A program made the translations under genes and the position numbers. From CAWAMR01 sp963783095 (lineage in GTDB: Bacteria; Planctomycetota; Planctomycetia; Gemmatales; Gemmataceae), in the NCBI GenBank assembly GCA_963783095.1, contig CAWAMR010000003.1, forward strand, positions 124,001 through 188,000: a stretch of 64,000 nucleotides of DNA. Reading direction: 5' to 3'. The notes under the pieces are model-generated. The model was not told where the DNA came from and ran no database searches. It saw only the letters and a program-made list of their open reading frames with translations. Within the stretch, counting starts at the first letter, position 1. Each line of letters starts with the position of its first letter. Shown here piece after piece: positions 17,136 to 26,347 of this stretch.

Positions 17136-18505
17136 TCAAGCAAACAAATCCAAAATCGGTTGCCCGGCACTTGCCGGTCGAGTGAACCCGTCAACGCTTA
17201 GTCGAGTCTCCGGCTGAATGCCCAGGGCATGGAACAAGGATGCCCCAAATTGCTCCGGTTTGACCGGATTGTCGCGCACATAACCACCCTGTGCATCCGA
17301 AGCGCCATAAACCAACCCGCCTCGAATGCTTGCCCCTGCCAGCACGCAGAGTAACAAGCGGGCCAGTGGTCTCGCCCTGCTCGCGTGATCTTGGGCGATC
17401 GTCCAAACTCCCCGACCATAACCACCAGCGTCGTGTCCAACAGGCCCCGTACTTCGAGGTCTTCGAGAAGTGCTGCAACCGCCTGATCGAGGTTCGGTAA
17501 CGCCCAGCCCAGCCCAAACGCTCCCTTGCCGAACATACTTCCCAGACCGGCCCCTTCGCCGTGCATGTCCCAGGTCTGCACGTTGCGAAACTTCTTGGTT
17601 GCCGGCGTGCCGGTCCATGCCGTCACGCTTACCAGGCGCACTCCCGATTCGATCAAGCGACGAGCCATCAACAAGTTCTGACCGAGAGGATGCCGGCCGT
17701 AACGATCGCGCAGCGGCACAGGCTCGCTATCGATGTCGAAAGCGCTGCGGGCCTCTGGTCCGGTCAGCAAATCGACAGCGCGTTCCTGGTAGCGCCGCAT
17801 ATTTCCAGGGGATGAATCGAGCGATTTCAATAGATCCCAGCGCTGTTTGAGTCGATCTTGCGGAGTATCCTTGTGCGGATCGAATGCCGTAACCCGGAAC
17901 TTGGGATTGGAAGGATTATCGAGATCGGTTCCGATCCGCAGAGGACTGTAGGCCGATCCAAGAAAGCCGCCGGTAAGGTATCTGGGCTGCACATCACCCG
18001 CAAGATTCTGAAGCCAGACGTAAGAAGGAACATTCTGGGTCGAAGGCCGAAGCTTGGCGGCCACGGAGCCGAAATAGGGTGTTTCCACGGCCGGTTGCGA
18101 ATGTCCCGTCATGGCAACGTGCATCCCGCCATCGTGACCGCCGTTACCGTGGGTCATGGAGCGCACGACGCAAAACCGATTCGCACGGGAAGCCAGCTTG
18201 GGAAGCAGTTCGCCGAATCGAAGACCCGGAACCGCTGTGGCAATCGGCTTGTAAGGCCCCCGAATGTCCGCGACTGCACCAGGCTTGGGGTCGAAGGTAT
18301 CGTGGTGAGTGCAGCCGCCATACTGGACGATGAAGATGCACGATTTCTCTGAATGTTTGCGGGTGCGCGAAGCAGATTCGAGTTCGCGGGCACGCAGGAA
18401 TTGCGGCAGACTCAGACCGAGGATGCCAATGCCGCCCAACTGAAGCAGATTCCGTCGGTTAAGAGAGTTAGCCGGTGTTGATTGATCGGCATTCGCGGGT
18501 ACCAT
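17136..18505 (-). CDS. DUF1501 domain-containing exported protein, one frameshift
   Basis: About 456 residues. It has a Tat-like leader (LNRRNLLQLGGIGILGLSLP). The sulfatase-like DUF1501 body carries FIVQYGGCTHHDTFDPKPGA, VVRSMTHGNGGHDGGMHVAM and VMVGEFGRSPKI followed by RDHWPACYS. After this point the frame changes near 17355, and the end (VYGASDAQGGYVRDNPVKPE, then FHALGIQPETRLSVDGFTRP) is in another frame ending at 17136. One missing base explains it. In planctomycetes DUF1501 genes usually follow a DUF1549/DUF1553 cytochrome-like gene. None is adjacent here, so it stands alone. Confidence 0.85.
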
Positions 18506-18634
18506 AAGGCAACTCCGGAAAGAATAGGGTTGGCAAGGGTTATCGACAGGCAGGAAGGAATCTCTCTTACTTTCATGACCGTATCAAGTACCCGGACTGG
18601 AAGCAACAAGAAATTCCGGTGGAACAGCAGCAAC

Positions 18635-19012
18635 TCATTGCTCGCTCCAAATCATGAGAGGACCATTCAAAACCAAGATAATATGGTTAAGAATGTCTCG
18701 TCCCAGAATTCCCCATTCTTGGTCGATGAGTAGAAATCGTCCTTTGAAGGTTCGGCGGAGAAAGAGTACATCGAGTTGAACGGCTCGGGCAAAACTCTTG
18801 GTGCCATCAAATCCCATTAACTCATATTCTTTCCCCGAATTGATGGTCGCATCCAGTTGTTCAACGGATGCCGTTGGAACCAAGGTAACATCGGCACCGG
18901 TGTCCATTAACATTGGAACATCAGGGAGCGTCGTGCCATTATCTGGATGCCGGAGCGTTACTCGTGCCATCGGCGCAGGCGGATTGAAATTGCCATCGTC
19001 ATAAGCCGGCAT
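18635..19012 (-). CDS. Retropepsin-like aspartic protease
   Basis: 125 residues, the length of one monomer of a dimeric retroviral-type protease. The active-site motif is LMDTGADVTLVP (Asp about 37). The second conserved element is WGILGRDILNH (about 104-114), equivalent to the ILG(R/D) helix region of retropepsins. The ATG lies inside the 3' end of the upstream small gene (14-nt overlap, GAAGAGG before it), so translation of the two is coupled. No signal peptide is present. The target is unknown; the pairing suggests a dedicated partner or substrate. Confidence 0.8.
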   Translation of the reverse strand: MPAYDDGNFNPPAPMARVTLRHPDNGTTLPDVPMLMDTGADVTLVPTASVEQLDATINSGKEYELMGFDGTKSFARAVQLDVLFLRRTFKGRFLLIDQEWGILGRDILNHIILVLNGPLMIWSEQ

Positions 19013-19214
19013 CTTTTTCCTCTTCAATCACTACTTTTTTGAAATCTGCTGCTTGCTCAGGCCGGGCAAGCCTAGGACTGGCAATCCGACTCGCTTGCAT
19101 TGGCTCACCATCGGGGATGACGACATATACCGTCGCTTTTTCAGGTAGAAGTACCCCGGGCTGTAACCGTATTTGCCCATTCTCGACGATTCCCTGATAA
19201 GTTGTAACTGTCAT
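18999..19214 (-). CDS. Small beta-rich protein paired with the aspartic protease
   Basis: 71 residues from ATG 19214 (MTVTTYQGIVENGQIRLQPG), then LPEKATVYVVIPDGEP and an Arg/Glu-rich tail. The start 'tyqGivEnGqIrL.pgv.LPe' is the pattern of AF2212/DUF104-type small proteins, often listed as antitoxin-like or as adapters beside small proteases. It overlaps the protease gene by 14 nt. An antitoxin-type role is a guess; the pair is a clear two-gene unit. Confidence 0.65.
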   Translation of the reverse strand: MTVTTYQGIVENGQIRLQPGVLLPEKATVYVVIPDGEPMQASRIASPRLARPEQAADFKKVVIEEEKDAGL

Positions 19215-19277
19215 AACAACCATCACTTTCCCTGAGTGGAACAGCGCCTTGCGCTCTCACAATCTTATCCGATTTTT

Positions 19278-19559
19278 TCACAATTGCATTCGGATTTCCT
19301 CAGTCACATCCTCTCCTCCGCCCAGATTCGTCAAAAGGATGCGAGGTGTATGGATGAGTCCCCAGGGAATGCCCCACCAACCCAGGAAAAAAGTCATCAA
19401 CGTGTACGGCCAGCTCTTGTTGAATCGACTGCCCTCAAATGGGATGTAGTAAACCGGACTGATGCACCGAATCGTCACCACGATGAGCGAAATGCAATAG
19501 ATGAATCGGATCAGTCTGCCGCCACGCTTCAATTCGATGAGGAGTTGTTCGCGCGTCAA
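19278..19559 (-). CDS. Small two-helix membrane protein
   Basis: 93 residues with two hydrophobic segments (FIYCISLIVVTIRCISPVYY and YTLMTFFLGWWGIPWGLI) and an acidic tail. No family is recognised with confidence; similar small proteins with 'FFLGWWGIPWG' occur in planctomycetes. It lies 25 nt after the NDH-2 gene on the same strand, so it is likely co-transcribed with it. Confidence 0.6.
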   Translation of the reverse strand: MTREQLLIELKRGGRLIRFIYCISLIVVTIRCISPVYYIPFEGSRFNKSWPYTLMTFFLGWWGIPWGLIHTPRILLTNLGGGEDVTEEIRMQL

Positions 19560-19584
19560 CGATTACTGCGCCAATGATTTGCAC

Positions 19585-20889
19585 TCACTTCTCCCTGATG
19601 TCGAGTTTGCCTTGTTTGGCAAGCTCACCCGTGATGAGCCTGGCCGCCCGGTTGCGCGTCCAGTAGTTCCAGAACCACTGGAACATTACCAGGATCCGAT
19701 TTTGGAATTGGATCAAATACAGAATGTGTATAAAGAGCCAGGCAAACCAGGCAATCCGACCCGAAAAGCGAATCCAGTGGGCATCGACAATGGCCGCGTT
19801 TCGGCCGATCGTCGCCATCATTCCCTTGTCCCGGTAATGAAACAGGGCCAGGGACGTGCGCCCTTCGATTCTTCGAGTGATGAGCTTTGCTACGTAGCGC
19901 CCTTGCTGCATTGCCACCGGAGCCAGTCCCGGCAGCGGTTTCCCGGCCGCGTCCAGCGCCGCTGCCAGATCGCCAATGACAAACAGATTCGGATGTCCCT
20001 TCACGCTCAAATCGGGTTCGACGGCGACTCGACCCGAACGATCCACACTTGCTCCAGTCACTTCGCCCAGCTTTTTCCCCAGCGGTGAGGAGCATACCCC
20101 GGCAGCCCAGACAACCGTTGAAGTGTCAATCCTCTTGTCGGTCCCCTCGTGATTCACCAGCACATGGTCGGCCTGAAAATCCAATACCTTCGATGAAATC
20201 CAGACTTCGATACCACGTTTCTCCAGCGTTCGCTTTGCCTTGACCGAGAGTGATTCCGCAAACACCGGCAAGATGCGTTCGCGACCTTCCACCAGAATGA
20301 TTCTTACGGTAGCCGGGTCGAACGATCGGAAATCGTTGCGCATGGTATGGTGGGCCAGTTCGCCCACAGCACCGGCCATTTCCACACCGGTTAGCCCGCC
20401 TCCCACGATAACAAACGTCAATAGTCGCTTGCGCAGCAACGGCTCGGGAAATCGTTCCGCTGCTTCAAAGGCCGTGAGGACTCGCCGGCGAATTTCGGTG
20501 GCATCCTCAATCGTCTTTAGCCCCGGCGCGTGCTGCTCCCATTCCGGGTGGCCAAAGTAGAAATTCCCTGCGCCTGCGGCAACGATCAGGCTATCGTAGG
20601 GAATCGCTTCGTCGCCGATCAACACATGCTTGTTCGTTGAGTCGATTCCCGTGACTTCTCCAAGCAGAACCCGGCAATTGCGCCGATGACGAAGGACCGC
20701 GCAAGGGCGCTGCGATATTGGCGGGCGAAGGTCGCCGGTGGCAACCTGATACAAGAGCGGCTGAAAGAGATGAAAATTGCGTCGATCGATCAGGGTCACA
20801 TCGAGCATAGGGCTTCGGAGGTTACTCGCAGCATGCAAACCCCCGAAGCCGCCGCCGACGATTACGACACGATGGGTGGTGTTCGACAT
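19585..20889 (-). CDS. ndh: Type II NADH dehydrogenase (NDH-2)-like FAD oxidoreductase
   Basis: 434 residues. The FAD motif VVIVGGGFGGLHAA is at about 7-20 and the NAD(P) motif FVIVGGGLTGVEMAGAVGEL at about 165-184. The middle motif HPNLFVIGDLAA precedes a C-terminal membrane-associating region (IAWFAWLFIHILYLIQFQNR) typical of NDH-2. It would pass electrons from NADH to quinone without proton pumping. GGAGG lies 7 nt before ATG 20889 and 4 nt before ATG 20892; the former is preferred. A possible co-transcribed small membrane protein follows. Confidence 0.88.
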   Translation of the reverse strand: MSNTTHRVVIVGGGFGGLHAASNLRSPMLDVTLIDRRNFHLFQPLLYQVATGDLRPPISQRPCAVLRHRRNCRVLLGEVTGIDSTNKHVLIGDEAIPYDSLIVAAGAGNFYFGHPEWEQHAPGLKTIEDATEIRRRVLTAFEAAERFPEPLLRKRLLTFVIVGGGLTGVEMAGAVGELAHHTMRNDFRSFDPATVRIILVEGRERILPVFAESLSVKAKRTLEKRGIEVWISSKVLDFQADHVLVNHEGTDKRIDTSTVVWAAGVCSSPLGKKLGEVTGASVDRSGRVAVEPDLSVKGHPNLFVIGDLAAALDAAGKPLPGLAPVAMQQGRYVAKLITRRIEGRTSLALFHYRDKGMMATIGRNAAIVDAHWIRFSGRIAWFAWLFIHILYLIQFQNRILVMFQWFWNYWTRNRAARLITGELAKQGKLDIREK

Positions 20890-20911
20890 CATCGATCCTC
20901 CAATTAAACCC

Positions 20912-20975
20912 AAATGGAGCCTGAAGCGTGAGCGAAGAGAAGTCCTTCTCTTCGCTCACGCTTCAGGCTCCATTT
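20912..20975. repeat. Perfect 30-bp palindrome with 4-nt loop
   Basis: Arms 20912-20941 and 20946-20975 are exact reverse complements (core GCCTGAAGCGTGAGCG). It lies 4 nt past the FtsX-type gene stop and just upstream of ndh, so it can terminate the first transcript, or form a very stable hairpin in a read-through one. Confidence 0.95.
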
Positions 20976-20978
20976 GGA

Positions 20979-23900
20979 CTACTCCTCTCGCAGTGCCGGA
21001 ATCAACGACCTACGCAAAGTCATACCCACTGCGACGAAGGCGATGACCGCTCCGCTCAGGAACACCAGCGCCAACATGAATCCCAGTCTGAACCAGGGCA
21101 CTTGCCCGCCACCTGCCAGGTGCGGCAAAACCGATAATAGGGCAGCGAGAACTCCGATCAGCAATCCCACGTTGAGCAAGATCAAAGTCTCGTGGAAAAA
21201 CATTCGATTCAAATTGCGATGCCGATAGCCCAGACATTGCAAGAGCGCCAGCTCGGCCTGTCGTTCCCACACGCTTCGCAGCAATACCACCGCGAGGCCG
21301 ACGATCCCCAGCATCAATCCAAAGCCGCCTAGAAGTTGAAAGGTCGTCAAATAGGTGTTCTGTACGGCGAGGTAAGAAGCAAGTTTGTCGCGTGACGAAC
21401 TGGCCTCGAAGCCGTAGTTGCCCAGCCCAACGGCCAGCCAGCGGGCGACCTCTTTGGGGTCGGAGTGCGTCTCGATCAGGAAATAGGAAAACCCTTCGAT
21501 ATTGCTGAACGATGCCCGAAAGACCGAATCGGGAACCAGCACTTCACTTTGAAACACGCTATCCTGCAACAGTCCGGCAATCCGGAGCTTCAACGGCTTT
21601 CCGTTCTGGTCCGGCACTTCAAAGGTATCGCCCAGCCCGAGTTTCAACATCCAAACTGCGGTGTTCGTTTCGACGAAGACCGGGATCGTCTCATCGCCCG
21701 GCTTCCACTTCAACAAGAGCCAGGGGTTCTTCTTCTCTTCAGCGCTTTTCGCCTCACTTTCGGAGAATTGGAAACCGCCCCGCTCAATCAAGGTCTCCGG
21801 AACACCCAATAGTCGAGGACGGGACGCCTGATAAAGGTTCAAACAACTCGCATCATCGCCGCCCTGGAGCCGAAAGCGATAAAATTGGACATCCGCGAGA
21901 ATTGCTTCGATGTGCTTGCGTCGATCGTCTCGCTGATCGCGCGGCAGATTGTCCTGAACCCACTTCTGAATCGCCTGATCGATCTGTCCCTTGCCTCCCT
22001 CATCATTGGGATCGAAGAGAATCGGCGTGGAAGATTCCGCTGCGAGCGGGAAGCCGCCGCTGCCGCCCGTTTTCTCCAGAAAATCCCGATCGGGCTGCCG
22101 GCGGAACGATTCCACCGCAACGATCAGGAATGAAGCCGAGGCCAACAAGGCGATCGTCAAGAGACTTCGAGTCGGATTGCGCTTGGCGTTTCGATGTCCC
22201 AAGCGATTCATGGCCGAAGTGCCGAAACCGGTCAACGAGCGGTCGTCGACGCGCTTCAGCCACCACCAGGCATACGCCAAACCAGCCATCAACAAGCACG
22301 CTCCGGAGCCGAAGAAAGTTCCCGCCTGGGGTTCGCCCGGTGGCATGTATGGACCCATCCCAGCCAGTCCCGCAGCAAAGACCAGTCCAGCACCAGCGAT
22401 CCACAGAGGCCGACGAGAGGGTCGCAAGACTTTCGAGGGATCGTCGTCGGGAGTGATGTCGCCTTTGAGTAACTTGCTTGGCTCCGAGCGCGACAAGATA
22501 CGCAGTGCCCACAACACCGCCAGACCACTCATGACCACCGAAGAAACGAAACCGATTGCCAGACTCAGCGGGGTTATGTGCAGATGAAGAAACGATCCCA
22601 CATTTTCCGACGGCCAGAGCGCTACCAGCAGCTTCAACATCGCATCGGCATAGAGTGACGCCGCGACAAGCCCGACACCGCTACCAAGCGCCGACAAAAG
22701 CAAGCCTTCCAGAAGCAGCATCCAGCGGACGGTGGAAATAGGAAAGCCGGTTGCTCGCAACAACCCCACTTCCTTGGCACGCCGATCGAGATTGAGACGG
22801 AACAACAAGCCGACCAGCATCAATGCGGCAAGAATCAGGAAGAAGCTGAAAGCCAGAAAAAGCATCCCGAAATCGGTGCTTCCCGCGCCCGCTGTCATCA
22901 GACGTTCTCGAATCGGCTGAAAGACAAAACCGCCCTGAGCGGGATCGCGATTGAGAAGTTCTTCGAGTTGTCGGGTAAATTCGATCCGAGTAGCTTCGAG
23001 GTCGCTCTTTTCGGGCGGGGCGATCCGAATCGAGGTGAGCTTGCCGAAACGATTCTTCCATAGCTCTTGCCCATCATCGAGACGGATATAGGCCTTGGGC
23101 GTTGTACCGAACTGACTCCAGTAACGCTCATCGCGCGGCTTGATCCTTCCCTTGGGGACGGTAAACGGCGTTTGCCAGCTCCCGATTTCGCGCTGATCGG
23201 TGATGCCGGGAAACTCCGGCGTCAGATTGCGATCCTTGGCTGCGCCCTCCAGCGGGATGGGTGGTCCCGCCAAGGTGAACTCGGCGGTTAATTGTTCAAT
23301 CTCATCGTCTTCACCGATGCGATCCTCGATCTCGGGCTTGTAGTACTTCACCAAGATCTTGTCGCCCGGTTTCACCTTGAGCGGCGATTCCTTCCAGTCC
23401 GCCAGCACGATTTCGTTATGTTTCAATTCGCTCACACCGCTGGGCAGAAACGGTCCAAGGGGTAGGGCTTGTGACGGGTCGAGCGCGGCGATCACGGAAT
23501 AGGGGATGAAGTTTTTTTTCTCATCCTCGATCGAGGTTGCCAGGTAAACCAGCGTCGGCGCAAATCGCAGAGACATTTTCGTGGCTGTTTGCTCGACCGC
23601 CTCGACGACGTAAGGCTCCAAAAACATTCGCCGGCTCTCGACGCTGATGTAACTTTTTCGTTCCTTGGGCACGTGAACTTTCAAATCCCAGTCCGAGGCC
23701 TGAAGATACGTGCGCAGGGCGGATTGTAGCGATTCCGCCGATTCTCCCGATGCCAGGAGGGCGTTGACCCGGCCCTCCTGCTTGATTTCCGCTTGTAACC
23801 GATCCAACGATATGAACAAATTAAACGGTGTTGCGGGCGATGGCGACAAACTGAAGTCATTGGCGGCGTCATCGGGGGGCAAAATCCCGGTCACGATCAG

Positions 23901-24437
23901 CTTTGGCGAATAGGTCGCGTTCTCTGTCCCACGCTGGCCAAGAAACGAGGATTTCGGCACGGCCGAGGTCTTCGCCAATCCAAGCGTCAAAGGATCGCCA
24001 ACCTTCGCCTCAAGCTCTTTTGCGAGATGGTAGGATAGAACGACAGGGATTGATGTATTGAATTGCGGATCGTCCGAAAGATTGGCAGGAATGGTCACGC
24101 CGAAACGCGAATCGACCCCCAAAACGGTAACTTTACCGATGCGGTGTTCGCGGTCTGCTGCGCCGCCTCGCAAGGAACCTTGCATGAGAATCAGGGGAAT
24201 GACTCTCCCCGGCAATTGATCGGCGATCGGAATCCGAAAGAATCGTGGTCCGACCAGGATAACATCGGTGCCATGAAGTTGTCGCTCCACACGTTCTCGC
24301 AAGCTACCGGTGAGGGAGTCGCCGACCAGCAAAGCGCCGGTCAGCACTGCTGCCCCGACCGCGGAGCCTAGAAGGACTGCCACGTTGGCACGCGCGTGGT
24401 ATACAATATTCCGAAGGAAAAGGCGGAGCCGATTCAT
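20979..24437 (-). CDS. FtsX-like ABC transporter permease, very large
   Basis: 1152 residues. An N-terminal transmembrane helix (VAVLLGSAVGAAVLTGALLV) leads into a long extracytoplasmic MacB-type region (about 50-510). A first FtsX core of several helices (LFLAFSFFLILAALMLVGLL..., KEVGLLRATGFPISTVRWML) is at about 510-660, with further helices at about 685-760. After a second extracytoplasmic part, a C-terminal FtsX core (QAELALLQCLGYRHRNLNRM...) ends the protein. This double-core plan matches lipoprotein-release or efflux permeases that use a separate ATPase. No ABC ATPase gene lies next to it. A palindrome directly after the stop is its likely terminator. Confidence 0.88.
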   Translation of the reverse strand: MNRLRLFLRNIVYHARANVAVLLGSAVGAAVLTGALLVGDSLTGSLRERVERQLHGTDVILVGPRFFRIPIADQLPGRVIPLILMQGSLRGGAADREHRIGKVTVLGVDSRFGVTIPANLSDDPQFNTSIPVVLSYHLAKELEAKVGDPLTLGLAKTSAVPKSSFLGQRGTENATYSPKLIVTGILPPDDAANDFSLSPSPATPFNLFISLDRLQAEIKQEGRVNALLASGESAESLQSALRTYLQASDWDLKVHVPKERKSYISVESRRMFLEPYVVEAVEQTATKMSLRFAPTLVYLATSIEDEKKNFIPYSVIAALDPSQALPLGPFLPSGVSELKHNEIVLADWKESPLKVKPGDKILVKYYKPEIEDRIGEDDEIEQLTAEFTLAGPPIPLEGAAKDRNLTPEFPGITDQREIGSWQTPFTVPKGRIKPRDERYWSQFGTTPKAYIRLDDGQELWKNRFGKLTSIRIAPPEKSDLEATRIEFTRQLEELLNRDPAQGGFVFQPIRERLMTAGAGSTDFGMLFLAFSFFLILAALMLVGLLFRLNLDRRAKEVGLLRATGFPISTVRWMLLLEGLLLSALGSGVGLVAASLYADAMLKLLVALWPSENVGSFLHLHITPLSLAIGFVSSVVMSGLAVLWALRILSRSEPSKLLKGDITPDDDPSKVLRPSRRPLWIAGAGLVFAAGLAGMGPYMPPGEPQAGTFFGSGACLLMAGLAYAWWWLKRVDDRSLTGFGTSAMNRLGHRNAKRNPTRSLLTIALLASASFLIVAVESFRRQPDRDFLEKTGGSGGFPLAAESSTPILFDPNDEGGKGQIDQAIQKWVQDNLPRDQRDDRRKHIEAILADVQFYRFRLQGGDDASCLNLYQASRPRLLGVPETLIERGGFQFSESEAKSAEEKKNPWLLLKWKPGDETIPVFVETNTAVWMLKLGLGDTFEVPDQNGKPLKLRIAGLLQDSVFQSEVLVPDSVFRASFSNIEGFSYFLIETHSDPKEVARWLAVGLGNYGFEASSSRDKLASYLAVQNTYLTTFQLLGGFGLMLGIVGLAVVLLRSVWERQAELALLQCLGYRHRNLNRMFFHETLILLNVGLLIGVLAALLSVLPHLAGGGQVPWFRLGFMLALVFLSGAVIAFVAVGMTLRRSLIPALREE

Positions 24438-24605
24438 AAGAAACCATGGCCGGGGAAAAGGATCAGCAGAATGGAATCATTGTAAGAAGTCTCAGCGTAG
24501 AAGAGACACTTGTTGCCCGGCGGCCGAAAATGATTCTGGAAGCGTCCAACGGAACAAAAAACTCGAACTGATGAAGCACTGTAATTTTTCACCCGAGGTA
24601 CTGTC

Positions 24606-25358
24606 ATGTCCGCATTTCGATGCAACCTTCTATGGCTCGCCGTGTTAGGATCTGCGGGACTCTCTGCGACCCGGTCGTTCGCGGACGATTCGGGGATCGA
24701 CATTTTGGGCGACAGGCGGTATGTCCACCCGGCCTCACGCATGTCCATACACGTCGGTGCCGACTGGCAAAAAGTCTATGAGCCGTACAAGCCACGCAAA
24801 ACCGGAACCACGAGCGTTCTGGGGATGGAGCAAGAACTGGGCATGGTGCGGGCCGATCAGCAGCAGCCCAAAAATGTCGTGATGATTTACTTCACGCCGA
24901 TGGGAAGTCGGCCGTTTAGCGACATCGTCAATGCCTCGGAAAAGGACGATAAACTGGGCGAAGAGTACGACATCCTCGCTACCGTCTATGGGAAGGAAAA
25001 AGTCAAGCGTCCGGAGATCGTGGAGCTTGGTGAGTTCAAGGCCTTCAAGATCGTTATCGATGCCGGTCCCGACGCCGACCTGCAAAGCGCGGGAGTGGTC
25101 TATCTTTTCCAGGTCGGAGCCGGCGACAGCCGATGGCGGATCAAGGTACGAGGCACTTTTCCAATGAAATGGAAAGACCAATCCATCAAAACGGTGGAGG
25201 GAGTAGTCAAGTCCTTCAAGCCGGAAGCCGAGATTTTATCTCCCAAGTTGATCAAGGAACTCGATATTCGAACACCGGGCGCGATCGAGAGGAAACCGCC
25301 TCTCAAAGAAGTCATTATTCCACCCCTGAGAGAGCCGGCCAAAAAGATTCCGCAGTAA
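24606..25358 (+). CDS. Exported hypothetical protein
   Basis: 250 residues with a signal peptide (LLWLAVLGSAGLSATRSFAD). The mature part is beta-rich (YVHPASRMSIHVGADWQKVY, VVMIYFTPMGSRPFSDIV, AGVVYLFQVGAGDSRWRIKV) and ends in a Pro/Lys-rich tail. It resembles PsbP/DUF1795-like stress or lipid-binding domains only in outline. It is divergent from the FtsX-type permease gene (about 170 nt between starts), so they may share a regulatory region. A repeat array starts 8 nt after its stop. Confidence 0.6.
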   Translation: MSAFRCNLLWLAVLGSAGLSATRSFADDSGIDILGDRRYVHPASRMSIHVGADWQKVYEPYKPRKTGTTSVLGMEQELGMVRADQQQPKNVVMIYFTPMGSRPFSDIVNASEKDDKLGEEYDILATVYGKEKVKRPEIVELGEFKAFKIVIDAGPDADLQSAGVVYLFQVGAGDSRWRIKVRGTFPMKWKDQSIKTVEGVVKSFKPEAEILSPKLIKELDIRTPGAIERKPPLKEVIIPPLREPAKKIPQ

Positions 25359-25365
25359 CTCACAA

Positions 25366-25447
25366 TAGTGGTCAGTTGTCAGTGGTTAGTGGTCAGAAAA
25401 CACCATATTCTGTGGTTTCTTGGTATTTTCTGACCACTGACCACTAT
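25366..25447. repeat. Mirrored tandem array, unit GTGGTCA (7 nt)
   Basis: Left arm 25366-25400 (GTGGTCAGTTGTCAGTGG and so on, with substitutions), right arm 25425-25447 (TGACCACTGACCACTAT), core about 25 nt. It lies between convergent genes; the right arm ends 2 nt before the glycosyltransferase stop. It uses the same unit as the array at 10938-11052. Confidence 0.88.
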
Positions 25448-25448
25448 G

Positions 25449-26347
25449 TCACGCCCAGCGAATCTTACGGATGAACCATCGTGCCAAGCTTGCCGTTGTC
25501 GCCCGCAAGCTTTCGCCGAGCTTGCCGTCAAATCTCCAGGCTCTCCAGTTCCATCCCAGCGCATTCAAGGGTGATTCCCTGCCCGCATACGCCATCGTTC
25601 GACAGGTCGATCCCCAGGCCTCTCCATAATCTCGCTGCGATACCTCCCGGCCCCTGCCTCGCCGCGACAAACATCGGCGCAACAAGCTGAAGACGATGTA
25701 GATCCGGTCTTTGAGCCGGCTCGAAAGATTCGCGTGACCCGTCCGATAACGAACCAGCACCTCATCGACAAAATCGAATTGAAATTCGTTGGCCGCGCGC
25801 AACCACAGGTCGTAATCGACGGCCAGATCGATGCCGTTGTCGAAGCCGCCCACGTACTCCATGACGCGACGGTCGATCATCACCGAAGAAAAGCAGAGCA
25901 TGTTCTGTCGAAGAAGCGCCGGAAAATGTTGCCTTTTGCCAGAGCCGGTTGCGGCGTCGGCAAAGGATGTCCCGCCGGATTCATCAATTCTCTCCGCGTG
26001 CCGACCACACTCAGTTTCGGGTTGGCTTGGAAGAGCTTGACTTGCTGTTCCAGTTTGGCCGGCATCCAGACATCGTCGGCATCCAGAAACGCCAGCAAGT
26101 TCGCTCGTGCCAGTTGCCAGCTCAGATTCTTGGCTCTCGACAGGCCCAGCGAATTGGACGGGATGTACCGAACCCTGGGATCTCGAAGAAAGAGCCGAAC
26201 CACCTCGGCGGTGTTATCGGTTGAGCCGTCGTCGATAATCAAGAGTTCAAAATCGGCAAAGGTCTGGGCAAGAACGGATTGAACGGCCTCGCCCAGATAT
26301 TGACCGTAGTTTCGGGTCGCGATAATGACGCTGATGGCAGGGATCAT
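25449..26347 (-). CDS. Family 2 glycosyltransferase, one frameshift
   Basis: About 299 residues. The GT-A fold is clear in the first frame: SVIIATRNYGQYLGEAVQSV, FELLIIDDGSTDNTAEVV and LLAFLDADDVWMPAKL (the DxD motif). The frame breaks near 25910. The second frame supplies SSVMIDRRVMEYVGGFDNGI and AVDYDLWLRAANEFQFDFVD, the usual acceptor-side motifs of this family. One missing base explains the break. Its ATG overlaps the stop of the PaaK-like gene (ATGA), and that gene follows an epimerase, so the three form an operon for cell-surface or secreted polysaccharide. Confidence 0.85.
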
